DNA from: JANMMJ01 sp964543235
GTDB lineage: Bacteria > Pseudomonadota > Alphaproteobacteria > Rhizobiales > Aestuariivirgaceae
Assembly: GCA_964543235.1 (NCBI GenBank)
Contig: CAZIXE010000062.1
Coordinates: 1-22,247, forward strand
Reading direction: 5' to 3'
Length of the DNA: 22,247 bases
The translations under genes and the position numbers were made by a program. The notes beneath the pieces were generated by a model. The model worked only from the letters and a program-made list of their open reading frames with translations, was not told the origin of the DNA and did no database searches. Numbering within the stretch: position 1 is the first letter of the stretch; every line of letters begins with the position of its first letter. Of the stretch, positions 7,088-14,025 are shown in pieces.

Positions 7088-8263
7088 ATGACCAGACATG
7101 TCGATGTAGCCATTGTCGGCGGCGGGATCGTCGGCAGTGCGACCGCCTATTACCTGATGAAGCACGGTTTTGGCGGGTCGGTCGCCATCATCGAACAGGA
7201 TACGAGCTACACGCGAGGCTGCACCGCCCTGTCTTGCGGCGGCATCCGGCAACAGTTCTCCACGCCGGAGAACATCGCCCTGTCGAAGTTCGGCTTGAAC
7301 CTGATCCGCAACCTCAAACAGGAGTTCGGGCCGGAGGCCGATGTCGGCTTCAAGGAACAGGGCTACTTGATCCTTGCCACCCGCCACGGCGAAACCATCC
7401 TGCGCGACAACCATGCCGTTCAGAAAGCGCATGGAGCCGACAACATCCTCCTGGATGCCGGTCAGCTTGCCACCCGCTTTCCCTGGCTCAACACCGAGGG
7501 CCTGGCGCTCGGCTGCTTCGGTATCAGCGGTGAGGGCTGGCTCGATCCCTATTCCTTCATGGGCCTGTTCCGCAAGGCGGCCATGGCCCGCGGCGTCGAT
7601 CTCGTTCAGGGTCAGGTCTGCGCCCTTGCGAGGGCCAATGGCCGCATCAACAGCCTCGAACTGTCCGACGGATCGAAGCTCGGCTGCGGCGTCCTCGTCA
7701 ATGCGGCTGGCGCCGGCGCCGGGCAACTCGCCCAAATGGCCGGCCTCGCCCTCCCGGTCGGCCCGCGCAAGCGTTATGTCTACGTCTTCGATTGCCAGGG
7801 AGCGGATGACGCCCTGCACAAGGCCCCGCTGCTTGTTGATCCCTCCGGATTCTATGTCCGGCCCGAGGGCCGCAACTTCATCTGCGGCCTCTCGCCGGAA
7901 GAACACGAGGAACCTGCCGCCATCGACTGGGACGTCGATTATGCCTGGTTCGAGGAGCGCATCTGGCCGAACCTGGCGGCGCGCATCCCCGCCTTCGAGG
8001 CGATCAAGGTGATCAATGCCTGGGTCGGGCATTATGACTACAATGCCCTCGACCAGAATGGCGTCTTCGGACCCCATCCCGACCTGCCGAACTTCCTCTT
8101 CGCCAACGGCTTCTCCGGCCACGGGCTCCAGCAGGGCCCGGCTTCCGGCAACGCCACCGCCGAATGGATCATCCATGGCGAATACCGCACCATCGATTTG
8201 ACGCGCTTCCGCTACGAGCGGATCGCACGCAACGAGCCCCTGTTCGAGAAGAACATCATCTGA
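7088..8263 (+). CDS. FAD-dependent oxidoreductase, DAO/sarcosine oxidase type
   Basis: The 391-residue product begins with a Rossmann dinucleotide-binding motif, HVDVAIVGGGIVGSATAYYL, at residues 4-23. It continues with CTALSCGGIRQQFSTPENIALS and ends with NFLFANGFSGHGLQQGPASG, which contacts the flavin in the D-amino-acid oxidase/sarcosine dehydrogenase superfamily. Such enzymes oxidise secondary amines or amino acids, such as sarcosine, glycine, dimethylglycine or D-amino acids. The substrate is not evident, and FOXRED1-like proteins look similar. ATG 7088 starts five codons before the motif, with no convincing Shine-Dalgarno. A GTG at 7052 is in frame but adds an unlikely leader. Its stop overlaps the next start (TGATG), and it heads a four-gene coupled operon with PLP-related genes. 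Confidence 0.88.
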   Translation: MTRHVDVAIVGGGIVGSATAYYLMKHGFGGSVAIIEQDTSYTRGCTALSCGGIRQQFSTPENIALSKFGLNLIRNLKQEFGPEADVGFKEQGYLILATRHGETILRDNHAVQKAHGADNILLDAGQLATRFPWLNTEGLALGCFGISGEGWLDPYSFMGLFRKAAMARGVDLVQGQVCALARANGRINSLELSDGSKLGCGVLVNAAGAGAGQLAQMAGLALPVGPRKRYVYVFDCQGADDALHKAPLLVDPSGFYVRPEGRNFICGLSPEEHEEPAAIDWDVDYAWFEERIWPNLAARIPAFEAIKVINAWVGHYDYNALDQNGVFGPHPDLPNFLFANGFSGHGLQQGPASGNATAEWIIHGEYRTIDLTRFRYERIARNEPLFEKNII

Positions 8264-9051
8264 TGGCGATCCACGTTCTGTCGGTCTCCTCGCAGGTCGC
8301 CTACGGCCCGGTGGGGAATTCGGCGGCCGTCCCGGCCATGGAGGCCCTGGGCCTGGTGGTCCACCCCGTTCCGACCGTCATTCTCTCCAACCATCCCGGC
8401 CATGGCGCGCCTGCCGGATTTCGCGCCGAAGCGCGGCACATCGGTGCCATCCTGGGCGCCCTCGAGAACCTCGGCGTGCTGGCGCGTTGCGCTGCCGTGC
8501 TCACCGGCTATTTCGCAGCCAACGACCAGGTCCATGCCGTGGCCCATGCCATCCGCCGCATGAAGGTTGCCGCTCCCGGCCTCTACTATCTCTGCGACCC
8601 GGTGCTGGGCGACGATCCCAATGGCCTTTATGTCCCCGCCGCCGTGGCCGGGGCGATCCGCGACGAATTGCTGCCGCTGGCCGACTGTGTCGCGCCCAAC
8701 CGCTTCGAACTTGCCTTCCTGTCCGGGCAGGCGGTCACCTCGCTTGACAGTGCCGTGGCAGCCGCACGCGCCCTCGCCTGTCCGGAAATCCTCGCCACAT
8801 CCATCCCGGCAGGGAATGATCGCCTCGCCACGCTGGCCGTCACCCCGGACGGCCTCTCCGAACATCGCTCACCCCGCCTCGACCGCATTCCCCATGGCAC
8901 CGGCGACATGCTGGCGGGCCTCTATCTGGCGCACCGCGCCAAGGGCGCGCCACCGTCCTCGGCGCTGACGGGCGCCATGGCCATCCTGGAACGGGTCATT
9001 GCCGCCAGCGCCGGCAGCACCGTCCTGAACCTCGCGGATGGCCTCAAGTGA
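8263..9051 (+). CDS. pdxY: Pyridoxal kinase
   Basis: This 262-residue ribokinase-fold protein should phosphorylate pyridoxal to pyridoxal 5'-phosphate using ATP. Diagnostic stretches are VLSVSSQVAYGPVGNSAAVPAM at the N-terminus, TVILSNHPGH at 38-47, GLYYLCDPVLGDDPNGLYV at 106-124, CVAPNRFELAFLSG at 142-155, and the anion-hole/catalytic HGTGDMLAGLYLA with Asp215. Length and motifs match PdxY/PdxK-type kinases rather than HMP kinases. The ATG overlaps the preceding stop by one base, and the stop overlaps the next GTG (GTGA). Being embedded in an operon that ends with a PLP-dependent dehydratase suggests local cofactor supply; this is an inference from neighbourhood. Confidence 0.92.
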   Translation: MAIHVLSVSSQVAYGPVGNSAAVPAMEALGLVVHPVPTVILSNHPGHGAPAGFRAEARHIGAILGALENLGVLARCAAVLTGYFAANDQVHAVAHAIRRMKVAAPGLYYLCDPVLGDDPNGLYVPAAVAGAIRDELLPLADCVAPNRFELAFLSGQAVTSLDSAVAAARALACPEILATSIPAGNDRLATLAVTPDGLSEHRSPRLDRIPHGTGDMLAGLYLAHRAKGAPPSSALTGAMAILERVIAASAGSTVLNLADGLK

Positions 9052-9749
9052 CTCCGGTCATCGGCGTCGACGGCTGCCGCGCCGGCTGGATCGCCGTGCT
9101 CTGGGGCGCGGCCGTCGAGCATCGCCTGTGCCGGAGTTTTGCTGAAGTTCTCGGCTTGCCGGGCGAGATCATAGCCGTGGACATGCCGATAGGCCTTCCC
9201 GAGACGGCCGGCCGGCCAGCGGATCGCGAGGCCCGTTCGAAACTGGGTGAGCGCCAGTCGAGCCTGTTCGCGGTTCCCGCCCGCGCCGCCGTGATGTGCG
9301 AGAGCTTCGCCGAGGCCTGTGCCGTCAACGCTGCCCTGTCCGATCCGCCCAGGAAGGTCTCGCGCCAGTGCTTCAACCTGTTTCCCAGAATCCGCGAGAT
9401 CGACGCCCTCATGACCGCTGCCCTGCAGCACCGTGTATTCGAGTCGCATCCGGAATTGGCCTTCTGGGCCATGAATGGCGCATGCTCCGTGCCCCTGCCC
9501 AAGAAAGTGAAGAGCCAGCCGCACCCGCCGGGCCTTGCCTTGCGCCGGCAGTTGCTGGGCGATGCCGGCTTTCCCATTGATGACCTGCCGCCCATCGCCT
9601 ATCGCCGCGCCGATGTTGCGGCGGACGATCTCCTGGATGCCTGCGCCTGCGCCTGGGTGGCGCGCCGCATTCTCGACGGCCGGCATCTCCGCTTTCCCGC
9701 CGATCCGCCCCGTGATGCCAGGGGCCTCAGAATGGAGATCAACGCATGA
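9048..9749 (+). CDS. DUF429 domain protein (predicted RNase H-fold)
   Basis: The 233-residue product starts with VIGVDGCRAGWIAV and continues with IIAVDMPIGLPE, RQSSLFAVPARAAV, KVSRQCFNLFPRIREID and FESHPELAFWAMNG, the signature order of DUF429 proteins. These are predicted to have an RNase H-like fold with acidic residues (here Asp8, Asp45 and Glu128 are candidates), but no biochemical role is established to my knowledge. The GTG start overlaps the pyridoxal kinase stop by 4 bp, and its own stop overlaps the dehydratase ATG by 4 bp, so it is locked into the operon. The candidate acidic residues and the spacing of the motifs look intact. Its link with PLP metabolism is unexplained. Confidence 0.88.
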   Translation: MTPVIGVDGCRAGWIAVLWGAAVEHRLCRSFAEVLGLPGEIIAVDMPIGLPETAGRPADREARSKLGERQSSLFAVPARAAVMCESFAEACAVNAALSDPPRKVSRQCFNLFPRIREIDALMTAALQHRVFESHPELAFWAMNGACSVPLPKKVKSQPHPPGLALRRQLLGDAGFPIDDLPPIAYRRADVAADDLLDACACAWVARRILDGRHLRFPADPPRDARGLRMEINA

Positions 9750-10687
9750 TCGGCCGCGCCGCCATTGCCGCGACCTATGAACGGATCGCTCCCTTCATCC
9801 GCCGCACCCCGGTGATCGAAGCCGGCGTCCCGGGCGTCGCCACCCCCGTGGCCCTCAAGCTCGAACTCCTGCAGCACAGCGGTTCCTTCAAGGCGCGCGG
9901 CGCCTTCGCCAACCTGCTGGGCAGCACCGTGCCGGCAGCCGGTGTGGCGGCCGCTTCCGGCGGCAACCACGGCGCTGCCGTCGCCTATGCCGCCATGCGC
10001 CTCGGCATTCCCGCCCGCATCTTCGTGCCCGACATCGCTTCGCCTGCCAAGCTCGCGCGGATCGGGAGCTACGGCGCCGCGATCGTCCAGGGTGGCGCCA
10101 ACTACAGCGAGGCACTGGCCGCCTGCATGACCCATGTGAACGCGGCCGGCGCCCTCAATATCCACGCCTATGATGCCGAGCCCACCCTGCTCGGCCAGGG
10201 CTCCGTGGGCCTCGAGATCGAAGAGCAGCTGCCGGAGATCGACACCCTCCTTGTTGCCGTGGGCGGCGGCGGCCTGATCGGCGGCATCGCCGCCTGGTTC
10301 GCAAGCCGGATCAGGGTGGTGGGCGTGGAGCCCGAAACATCGAATGCGCTTCACGCCGCCCTGGCCGCGGGCCAGCCGGTGAAGGTCGAGCCCTCGGGCA
10401 TCGCCGCCGACTCGCTCGGCGCCAGCTTTGCCGGCAAGCTGGCCCTCGCCATCGCCAGACGCCATGTCGATCATGTCGCGCTGGTGAGCGACGACGATAT
10501 CCGCCGCGCCCAGTGCTGGCTGTGGGAACACGCGCGCCTGGTCACCGAGCCGGGTGGCGCCGCCGCCCTCGCCGCCCTGCTCGCCGGGCGTTACCGGCCC
10601 GAACAGGGCGAGCGCATTGCCGTTCTTGTTTGCGGCGCCAATACCGAGCTGCAGAGCTTTGCACAATCCATCGCCAGCCTTACATGA
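9746..10687 (+). CDS. PLP-dependent threonine/serine dehydratase family protein
   Basis: This 313-residue fold-type II PLP enzyme has the Schiff-base lysine in HSGSFKARGAF (Lys49), the phosphate/substrate loop ASGGNHGAAVAYAA around 70-83, and the glycine-rich PLP phosphate loop VAVGGGGLIGGIAAW near residue 175. No C-terminal ACT domain is present, so it resembles catabolic threonine dehydratase, serine racemase or hydroxyaspartate/hydroxythreonine dehydratase-type enzymes rather than the isoleucine-pathway IlvA. The substrate cannot be fixed from sequence. It is the last gene of the operon, overlapping DUF429 by 4 bp, and its final eight bases overlap the end of a converging small gene. Confidence 0.9.
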   Translation: MIGRAAIAATYERIAPFIRRTPVIEAGVPGVATPVALKLELLQHSGSFKARGAFANLLGSTVPAAGVAAASGGNHGAAVAYAAMRLGIPARIFVPDIASPAKLARIGSYGAAIVQGGANYSEALAACMTHVNAAGALNIHAYDAEPTLLGQGSVGLEIEEQLPEIDTLLVAVGGGGLIGGIAAWFASRIRVVGVEPETSNALHAALAAGQPVKVEPSGIAADSLGASFAGKLALAIARRHVDHVALVSDDDIRRAQCWLWEHARLVTEPGGAAALAALLAGRYRPEQGERIAVLVCGANTELQSFAQSIASLT

Positions 10688-10880
10688 TCTTGAACCGGCT
10701 CTGGATCTGCACCTGCGCCTTGCGCAGCTCGTGCTCGATGCGGAACCGCTCCATCTCGCGATGATCATGGGCGATCCGTGACGGCCGGCTGCGCCGCGCC
10801 AGAAGCTGCAGCAGCCGCGAGCCGATACTGGGCTTGGCAATCCGCCCGGCGAGCCGGGCCTCCATGTCGAAAGTAAACAT
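10680..10880 (-). CDS. Small basic protein of unknown function
   Basis: This is a 66-residue, strongly basic polypeptide starting MFTFDMEARLAGRIAKPSIG and rich in Arg, His and Gln in its second half, with no membrane segment. I do not recognise it. AAAGGA lies 2-3 nt before the ATG at 10880, closer than usual. A longer form starting at 10913 is possible but adds an Arg-rich leader without a good ribosome binding site. Its stop overlaps the end of the converging dehydratase gene by 8 bp. Real coding is supported by length, composition and the compact fit against its neighbour, but not by any motif. Confidence 0.5.
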   Translation of the reverse strand: MFTFDMEARLAGRIAKPSIGSRLLQLLARRSRPSRIAHDHREMERFRIEHELRKAQVQIQSRFKIM

Positions 10881-11040
10881 TGTCCTTTCGCGCGCCCGCT
10901 TCACGCGGCGCACGTCCCTATGGGTCGAATTGTCAGAGGGCTGATCGATCCGCGCGCCGGCAGGCGGCGGACGAATCAGGCGTCCCGTTCAGTGTGGAAG
11001 AGAAGTGAGCAGCCGCTCAGATGCAATGCCAACCCGGGAC

Positions 11041-11058
11041 CCGAGCCCGGGGGCTCGG
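11041..11058 (-). repeat. GC-rich perfect palindrome after the mini-ORF
   Basis: CCGAGCCC and GGGCTCGG flank a two-base centre, giving an effective 7-bp stem with a 4-nt loop. It starts 3 nt after the mini-ORF stop. No T-run follows on either strand, so it is not a classical intrinsic terminator; it could stall transcription or protect an RNA end. Confidence 0.45.
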
Positions 11059-11061
11059 AGA

Positions 11062-11094
11062 TCAGAGGTAAACCTCCAGACGCTTTGTCATCAT
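11062..11094 (-). CDS. Possible 10-codon leader/mini-ORF (MMTKRLEVYL)
   Basis: On the minus strand AAAGGAG is placed 6 nt before an ATG that opens MMTKRLEVYL and ends in TGA. The ribosome binding site is one of the best in the window. A GC-rich palindrome follows immediately. It lies about 120 bp after asd and about 180 bp before the small basic gene on the same strand, so it could be a leader peptide or a free-standing mini-gene. I know of no homologue. Confidence 0.35.
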   Translation of the reverse strand: MMTKRLEVYL

Positions 11095-11149
11095 TGCGAT
11101 CTCCTTTCGCGGTTCAAGAACGCGCGCTCAATAGCATGAGTCGGCGTGC

Positions 11150-11169
11150 GGCGGAATCGGAATTCCGCC
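11150..11169 (-). terminator. Hairpin downstream of asd (possible transcript end)
   Basis: GGCGGAAT and ATTCCGCC form a perfect 8-bp stem around a 4-nt loop, 47 bp beyond the asd stop codon. No U-tract follows on the asd strand, so termination would need Rho or the hairpin may only stabilise the 3' end. A rho-independent call is not justified. Confidence 0.4.
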
Positions 11170-11215
11170 GGCGATGGTAAATTGATCGTGTCTGTGACGA
11201 TCGCGCCACAAGCGC

Positions 11216-12253
11216 TCAGGCAGCCTTGCGCAGCAGCCCGCGGTTCATCAGCGTTTCCGCGATCTGCACGGTGTTGAGGGCGGCACCTTTGCGCAGATTG
11301 TCGGAGACCACCCACATGTTGAGGCCGTTCTCGATCGTCGCATCCTCGCGGATGCGGCTGACGAAGGTGGCGAAATCGCCGACGCATTCGACCGGCGTCA
11401 CGTAGCCGCCGTCCTCGCGCTTGTCGACCACCATGCAGCCCGGCGCCTCGCGCAAGGCTTCGCGCGCCTCTTCCGCCGAGATCGGCCGCTCGAACTCGAT
11501 GTTGACGGCTTCCGAATGGCCAACGAAGACCGGCACGCGCACGCAGGTTGCCGTGAGCCTGATCTTCGGATCGAGGATCTTCTTGGTCTCGGCATTCATC
11601 TTCCACTCTTCCTTGGTATCGCCGGAATCCATGAAGACGTCGATGTGCGGAATGCAGTTGAAGGCGATCTGCTTGGTGAACTTCTGAGGGGACGGCGTAT
11701 CGGTGACGAAGATGCCCTTGGTCTGGTTCCACAATTCGTCCATGGCATCCTTGCCGGCCCCCGACACCGACTGGTAGGTGGCGACCACCACCCGCTTGAT
11801 CCGCGCCATGTCATGCAGCGGCTTCAGCACCACCACGAGCTGCGCCGTCGAGCAGTTGGGATTGGCGATGATGTTCTTCCAGGCGGGCCGGCGCATGTAC
11901 TCTTCGAGCGCTGCCGCATTGACTTCCGGCACGATCAGCGGCACGTCGGCGTCGTAGCGCCAGCACGAGGAGTTGTCGATCACGATCGCGCCCGCGGCAC
12001 CGATCTTCGGCGACCACTCCCGCGACACGCCTGAGCCGGCCGACATCAGGCAAAAGTCGACGCCGCTGAAGTCGAAGGTTTCGAGATCGCGGCACTTGAG
12101 CGTGCTGTTGCCGAATGACACTTCCGTGCCGATCGACCGCCGCGAGGCGAGCGCCACGACTTCATCGGCGGGAAATTCCCGCTCGTCGAGGATGTTGAGC
12201 ATTTCGCGCCCGACATTGCCGGTAGCGCCCACCACTGCGATTCTGTAGCCCAT
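11216..12253 (-). CDS. asd: Aspartate-semialdehyde dehydrogenase
   Basis: This 345-residue enzyme reduces aspartyl phosphate to aspartate semialdehyde with NADPH, the branch step to lysine/diaminopimelate, threonine and methionine. It has the nucleotide motif VVGATGNVGREML at 7-19, IDNSSCWRY at 92-100, the catalytic cysteine in IIANPNCSTAQLV (Cys134), TYQSVSGAGKDAM at 159-171, and VRVPVFVGHSEAVNIEFE with His246 as general base. Length and motifs fit the bacterial Asd family. The ATG at 12253 is preceded by AGGAAACAGG. A sigma70-like promoter lies about 250 bp upstream, leaving a long leader. No other amino-acid biosynthesis gene is adjacent. Confidence 0.97.
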   Translation of the reverse strand: MGYRIAVVGATGNVGREMLNILDEREFPADEVVALASRRSIGTEVSFGNSTLKCRDLETFDFSGVDFCLMSAGSGVSREWSPKIGAAGAIVIDNSSCWRYDADVPLIVPEVNAAALEEYMRRPAWKNIIANPNCSTAQLVVVLKPLHDMARIKRVVVATYQSVSGAGKDAMDELWNQTKGIFVTDTPSPQKFTKQIAFNCIPHIDVFMDSGDTKEEWKMNAETKKILDPKIRLTATCVRVPVFVGHSEAVNIEFERPISAEEAREALREAPGCMVVDKREDGGYVTPVECVGDFATFVSRIREDATIENGLNMWVVSDNLRKGAALNTVQIAETLMNRGLLRKAA

Positions 12254-12329
12254 GAACCTGTTTCCTGTGTCTGGCCCTTCTCCCGCAGGGTTCTGGCTTG
12301 ACCCCGGCCCGAAGGCGGTGACCGGCCCA

Positions 12330-12357
12330 TCCCCCGCGGGAGATCGAAGCCGGGGGA
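12330..12357. repeat. Hairpin in the asd leader
   Basis: TCCCCCG at 12330-12336 pairs with CGGGGGA at 12351-12357 across a 14-nt loop. All seven pairs are perfect and six are GC. It lies between the possible leader ORF and asd. No T-run follows toward asd, so it is not an obvious terminator. Confidence 0.45.
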
Positions 12358-12363
12358 GCGGAC

Positions 12364-12471
12364 TTAAGGCGTTTTGGCCGTTTTGCCCGTGGATTTTCCC
12401 GCAACGGCGAGCGTCCGCCGGCCCGCGGAAGCGGCGGCGGCAAGGCAAAGGCTGGTGAACAGACGGGCCAT
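12364..12471 (-). CDS. Possible 35-aa leader ORF upstream of asd
   Basis: The frame starts at ATG 12471, about 24 nt after the predicted transcription start, and ends in TAA at 12364-12366. It encodes MARLFTSLCLAAAASAG, which resembles a short export signal, followed by a basic tail ending STGKTAKTP. The ribosome binding site is weak. It may be a small exported peptide, a regulatory leader or chance; I have no homologue in mind. Confidence 0.3.
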   Translation of the reverse strand: MARLFTSLCLAAAASAGRRTLAVAGKSTGKTAKTP

Positions 12472-12501
12472 CGGTCTCGACAATTGCTTGAACGGGCGGC
12501 G

Positions 12502-12529
12502 GTTGTATCAGCTTGTGGAGAACTGTCAA
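12502..12529 (-). promoter_or_regulatory. Sigma70-like promoter for asd
   Basis: On the minus strand TTGACA (12529-12524) and TACAAC (12507-12502) are separated by 16 nt. The -35 is a perfect consensus and the -10 matches four of six positions. It is the best promoter between asd and the next gene upstream and points toward asd. Confidence 0.55.
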
Positions 12530-12607
12530 TGCAGGCGGGTGCGCCGCGCTGGCCACAGTGCGCGCCCGGGGGAACCACGGGAGGTCATGGCAAACCTTCG
12601 CCGGTCG

Positions 12608-13273
12608 TCAGGACGTATCGGGCCTGAGGGCGTCGAAGGCGAGGCCGTGGCATTCGCGCAGCACGTGATCGACGTCATAAACCGCCACGCGGCGGTGGCC
12701 GGGCGGCGGCCCCGGACGGAGCGGCGAGGTGAAGGTTTGAACGGCCGCCTGCTGGCGCCTCGCCCGCCAGCGCACCAGCCGCCGCGCCTGGCGGGGCAGA
12801 TCGTCGAGGGCGGCGCTGAGGGCCTGGAGCCGCTGGCGCAGGCGTTGGGCGGCGACCGTGTCATCGGCAGGCGGCGGCGCTGCGGGTTTCGCTTTTGCCC
12901 ACAGGTGGGCCAGCGGCGCATCGGGCATGAAGACATGAATGCGCGGGATGCTGCGGGGCCCGCGGCTGCGGCGCTGCAACGCCAGGGCCTTGCGCCGGTC
13001 GAAGAGCCGGAACGCGGCGCGGCCGCCGGGCTTGCGGGGGATTGCCAGCCCCGCCGGCAGCGGCCGGGTGGCCGGAAGCTTCGCTACGAGACCCCGGGCG
13101 GCGATGACGATCAGCCGCCGCACCGCCGATTCGGCGGGGCAGAGAAGGCGCAGGATGGCCCGGTGCAGGGCGCGAGGGATCCGCTCGCCCCGGTCCTCGA
13201 GCATCGCCAGGATCGCGGCCAGAATGGCCATGAGCGCGTCTCGGTTGCGGCGGATGGCCAGGTCCCAGTCCAT
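12608..13273 (-). CDS. Conserved hypothetical protein with an SOS-type promoter
   Basis: This 221-residue basic protein resembles a family I remember from Rhizobiales. It begins MDWDLAIRRNRDALMAILA, has RALHRAILRLLCPAESAVRRLIVIAARGLV around 33-64, and ends in LRPGPPPGHRR...VDHVLRECHGLAFDAL. The cysteine and histidine in RECHGLA are conspicuous. The middle is rich in Arg, Ala and Pro. No enzymatic motif is clear and I assign no function. ATG 13273 is the first in-frame start after the promoter. Upstream lies TTGACA-N16-TATGTT with a GTTC-N7-GTTC LexA box covering the end of the -10, so the gene is probably induced by DNA damage. No DNA repair gene is adjacent in the window. Confidence 0.8.
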   Translation of the reverse strand: MDWDLAIRRNRDALMAILAAILAMLEDRGERIPRALHRAILRLLCPAESAVRRLIVIAARGLVAKLPATRPLPAGLAIPRKPGGRAAFRLFDRRKALALQRRSRGPRSIPRIHVFMPDAPLAHLWAKAKPAAPPPADDTVAAQRLRQRLQALSAALDDLPRQARRLVRWRARRQQAAVQTFTSPLRPGPPPGHRRVAVYDVDHVLRECHGLAFDALRPDTS

Positions 13274-13295
13274 GGGTGTCGTCCCACCTCGTTAT

Positions 13296-13310
13296 GAACA
13301 AACAGGGAAC
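13296..13310. promoter_or_regulatory. LexA/SOS box (GAAC-N7-GAAC)
   Basis: GAAC at 13296-13299 and GAAC at 13307-13310 are separated by exactly 7 nt, which on the gene's strand reads GTTC-N7-GTTC, the established alphaproteobacterial LexA direct-repeat operator. It lies 23 bp upstream of the hypothetical gene's start and overlaps its predicted -10 element. Confidence 0.75.
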
Positions 13311-13335
13311 ATACACGCTGGGAATAAACTGTCAA
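13308..13335 (-). promoter_or_regulatory. Sigma70-like promoter overlapping the LexA box
   Basis: TTGACA (13335-13330) and TATGTT (13313-13308) on the minus strand have a 16-nt spacer. The last bases of the -10 are the first bases of the LexA box, the usual geometry for repression by promoter occlusion. Confidence 0.65.
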
Positions 13336-13528
13336 GAGCCTTTCGAGGAGGCAGCCGCTTTCGAGAGGCCGCTGTGCTCGCGGCCCTGTTGAAAGGCGCC
13401 GCCATACGCGCGGCTCAACACCTTTTCGTGGTCCGCCACAATGGAAGCATTCTTCGATCGACGACAAGTCCGGCTTCGGTAAGGTCGTCCTCTGACTTAT
13501 GACCAGGCGCGCGAAGCTGTGATGTCAC

Positions 13529-13915
13529 TCAATTGAAGAAAGAACTGATGAGGGACTGTTTGCGACTAATGAAGCCATCGGCCTGCATGCAGAGCGGATC
13601 GGCATTGCGCCATTTTGGCGCGCCATGAACCAAACGCCGGGCACGGCCGAGGCTCGTCACTTCGATCCGCTCCTGAAGTTCAAATCGGTTCACCGGGGTG
13701 GAGATGTCTCGTCGGTTCCACACATATCCATCAAGAGAGTTGCCTTCGCGTACGCAATCAAGCGTCGCGTAGTAGAATCCGGCCCGCGCCACCTTGGGCA
13801 TGAGAAAGCCGTAGAGCACCGGCGTTTCTGGTGGCAACGGCGTGTAGACCTGGATACCGAAACCGGCAACCAGTGCCACTGCAAAACCGATAGGAATATA
13901 CCGCCACTCTATCAA
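13529..13915 (-). CDS. Hypothetical protein with N-terminal membrane anchor
   Basis: This 128-residue frame starts at a TTG (13915) with GGAAA 5 nt upstream. One hydrophobic segment at residues 7-25 (IPIGFAVALVAGFGIQVYT) is followed by a polar region containing FLMPKVARAGFYYATLDCVREG and DGYVWNRRD, which would lie outside the cytoplasm. I do not recognise it. GC content is clearly lower than in the flanking core genes, consistent with accessory DNA. The length of uninterrupted frame in lower-GC sequence supports coding. The unusual start and absence of a known family limit confidence. Confidence 0.45.
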   Translation of the reverse strand: MIEWRYIPIGFAVALVAGFGIQVYTPLPPETPVLYGFLMPKVARAGFYYATLDCVREGNSLDGYVWNRRDISTPVNRFELQERIEVTSLGRARRLVHGAPKWRNADPLCMQADGFISRKQSLISSFFN

Positions 13916-14025
13916 GCGAATTTCCGCACGAACAGTACCAGCCTCCTAACTTGCTGTCGTAATTTCGACACCTAGCCCGAAGTCAAGGGAGCGATGCTGT
14001 GACGCCGCTGGCTCGCCAGCCGGCT

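Larger units (their letters stand above)
10881..11215. other. Intergenic region downstream of asd with mini-ORF and hairpins
   Basis: About 335 bp lie between asd and the small basic gene. I see a perfect 8-bp-stem hairpin at 11150-11169, a weaker GATCGT/ACGATC hairpin just before it on the asd side, a 10-codon ORF with an excellent ribosome binding site at 11062-11094, and a GC-rich palindrome at 11041-11058. No longer convincing gene is present on either strand. The 86-codon plus-strand frame here has poor codon structure and no ribosome binding site. Confidence 0.5.
12254..12501 (-). promoter_or_regulatory. Long leader region of asd
   Basis: About 240 nt separate the predicted -10 element from the asd start. 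This leader contains a possible 35-codon ORF (12364-12471) and a strong hairpin (12330-12357) between that ORF and asd. The layout of promoter, short ORF, hairpin and gene resembles an attenuated leader, but the ORF is not visibly rich in Lys, Met or Thr codons in a run. No riboswitch that I recognise is present. Confidence 0.4.

Noticed and set aside
10920..11180. 86-codon plus-strand frame in the region downstream of asd
   Set aside because: It has no ribosome binding site, is rich in Arg/Ser/Pro without pattern, and runs through two hairpins and a better supported mini-ORF on the other strand.
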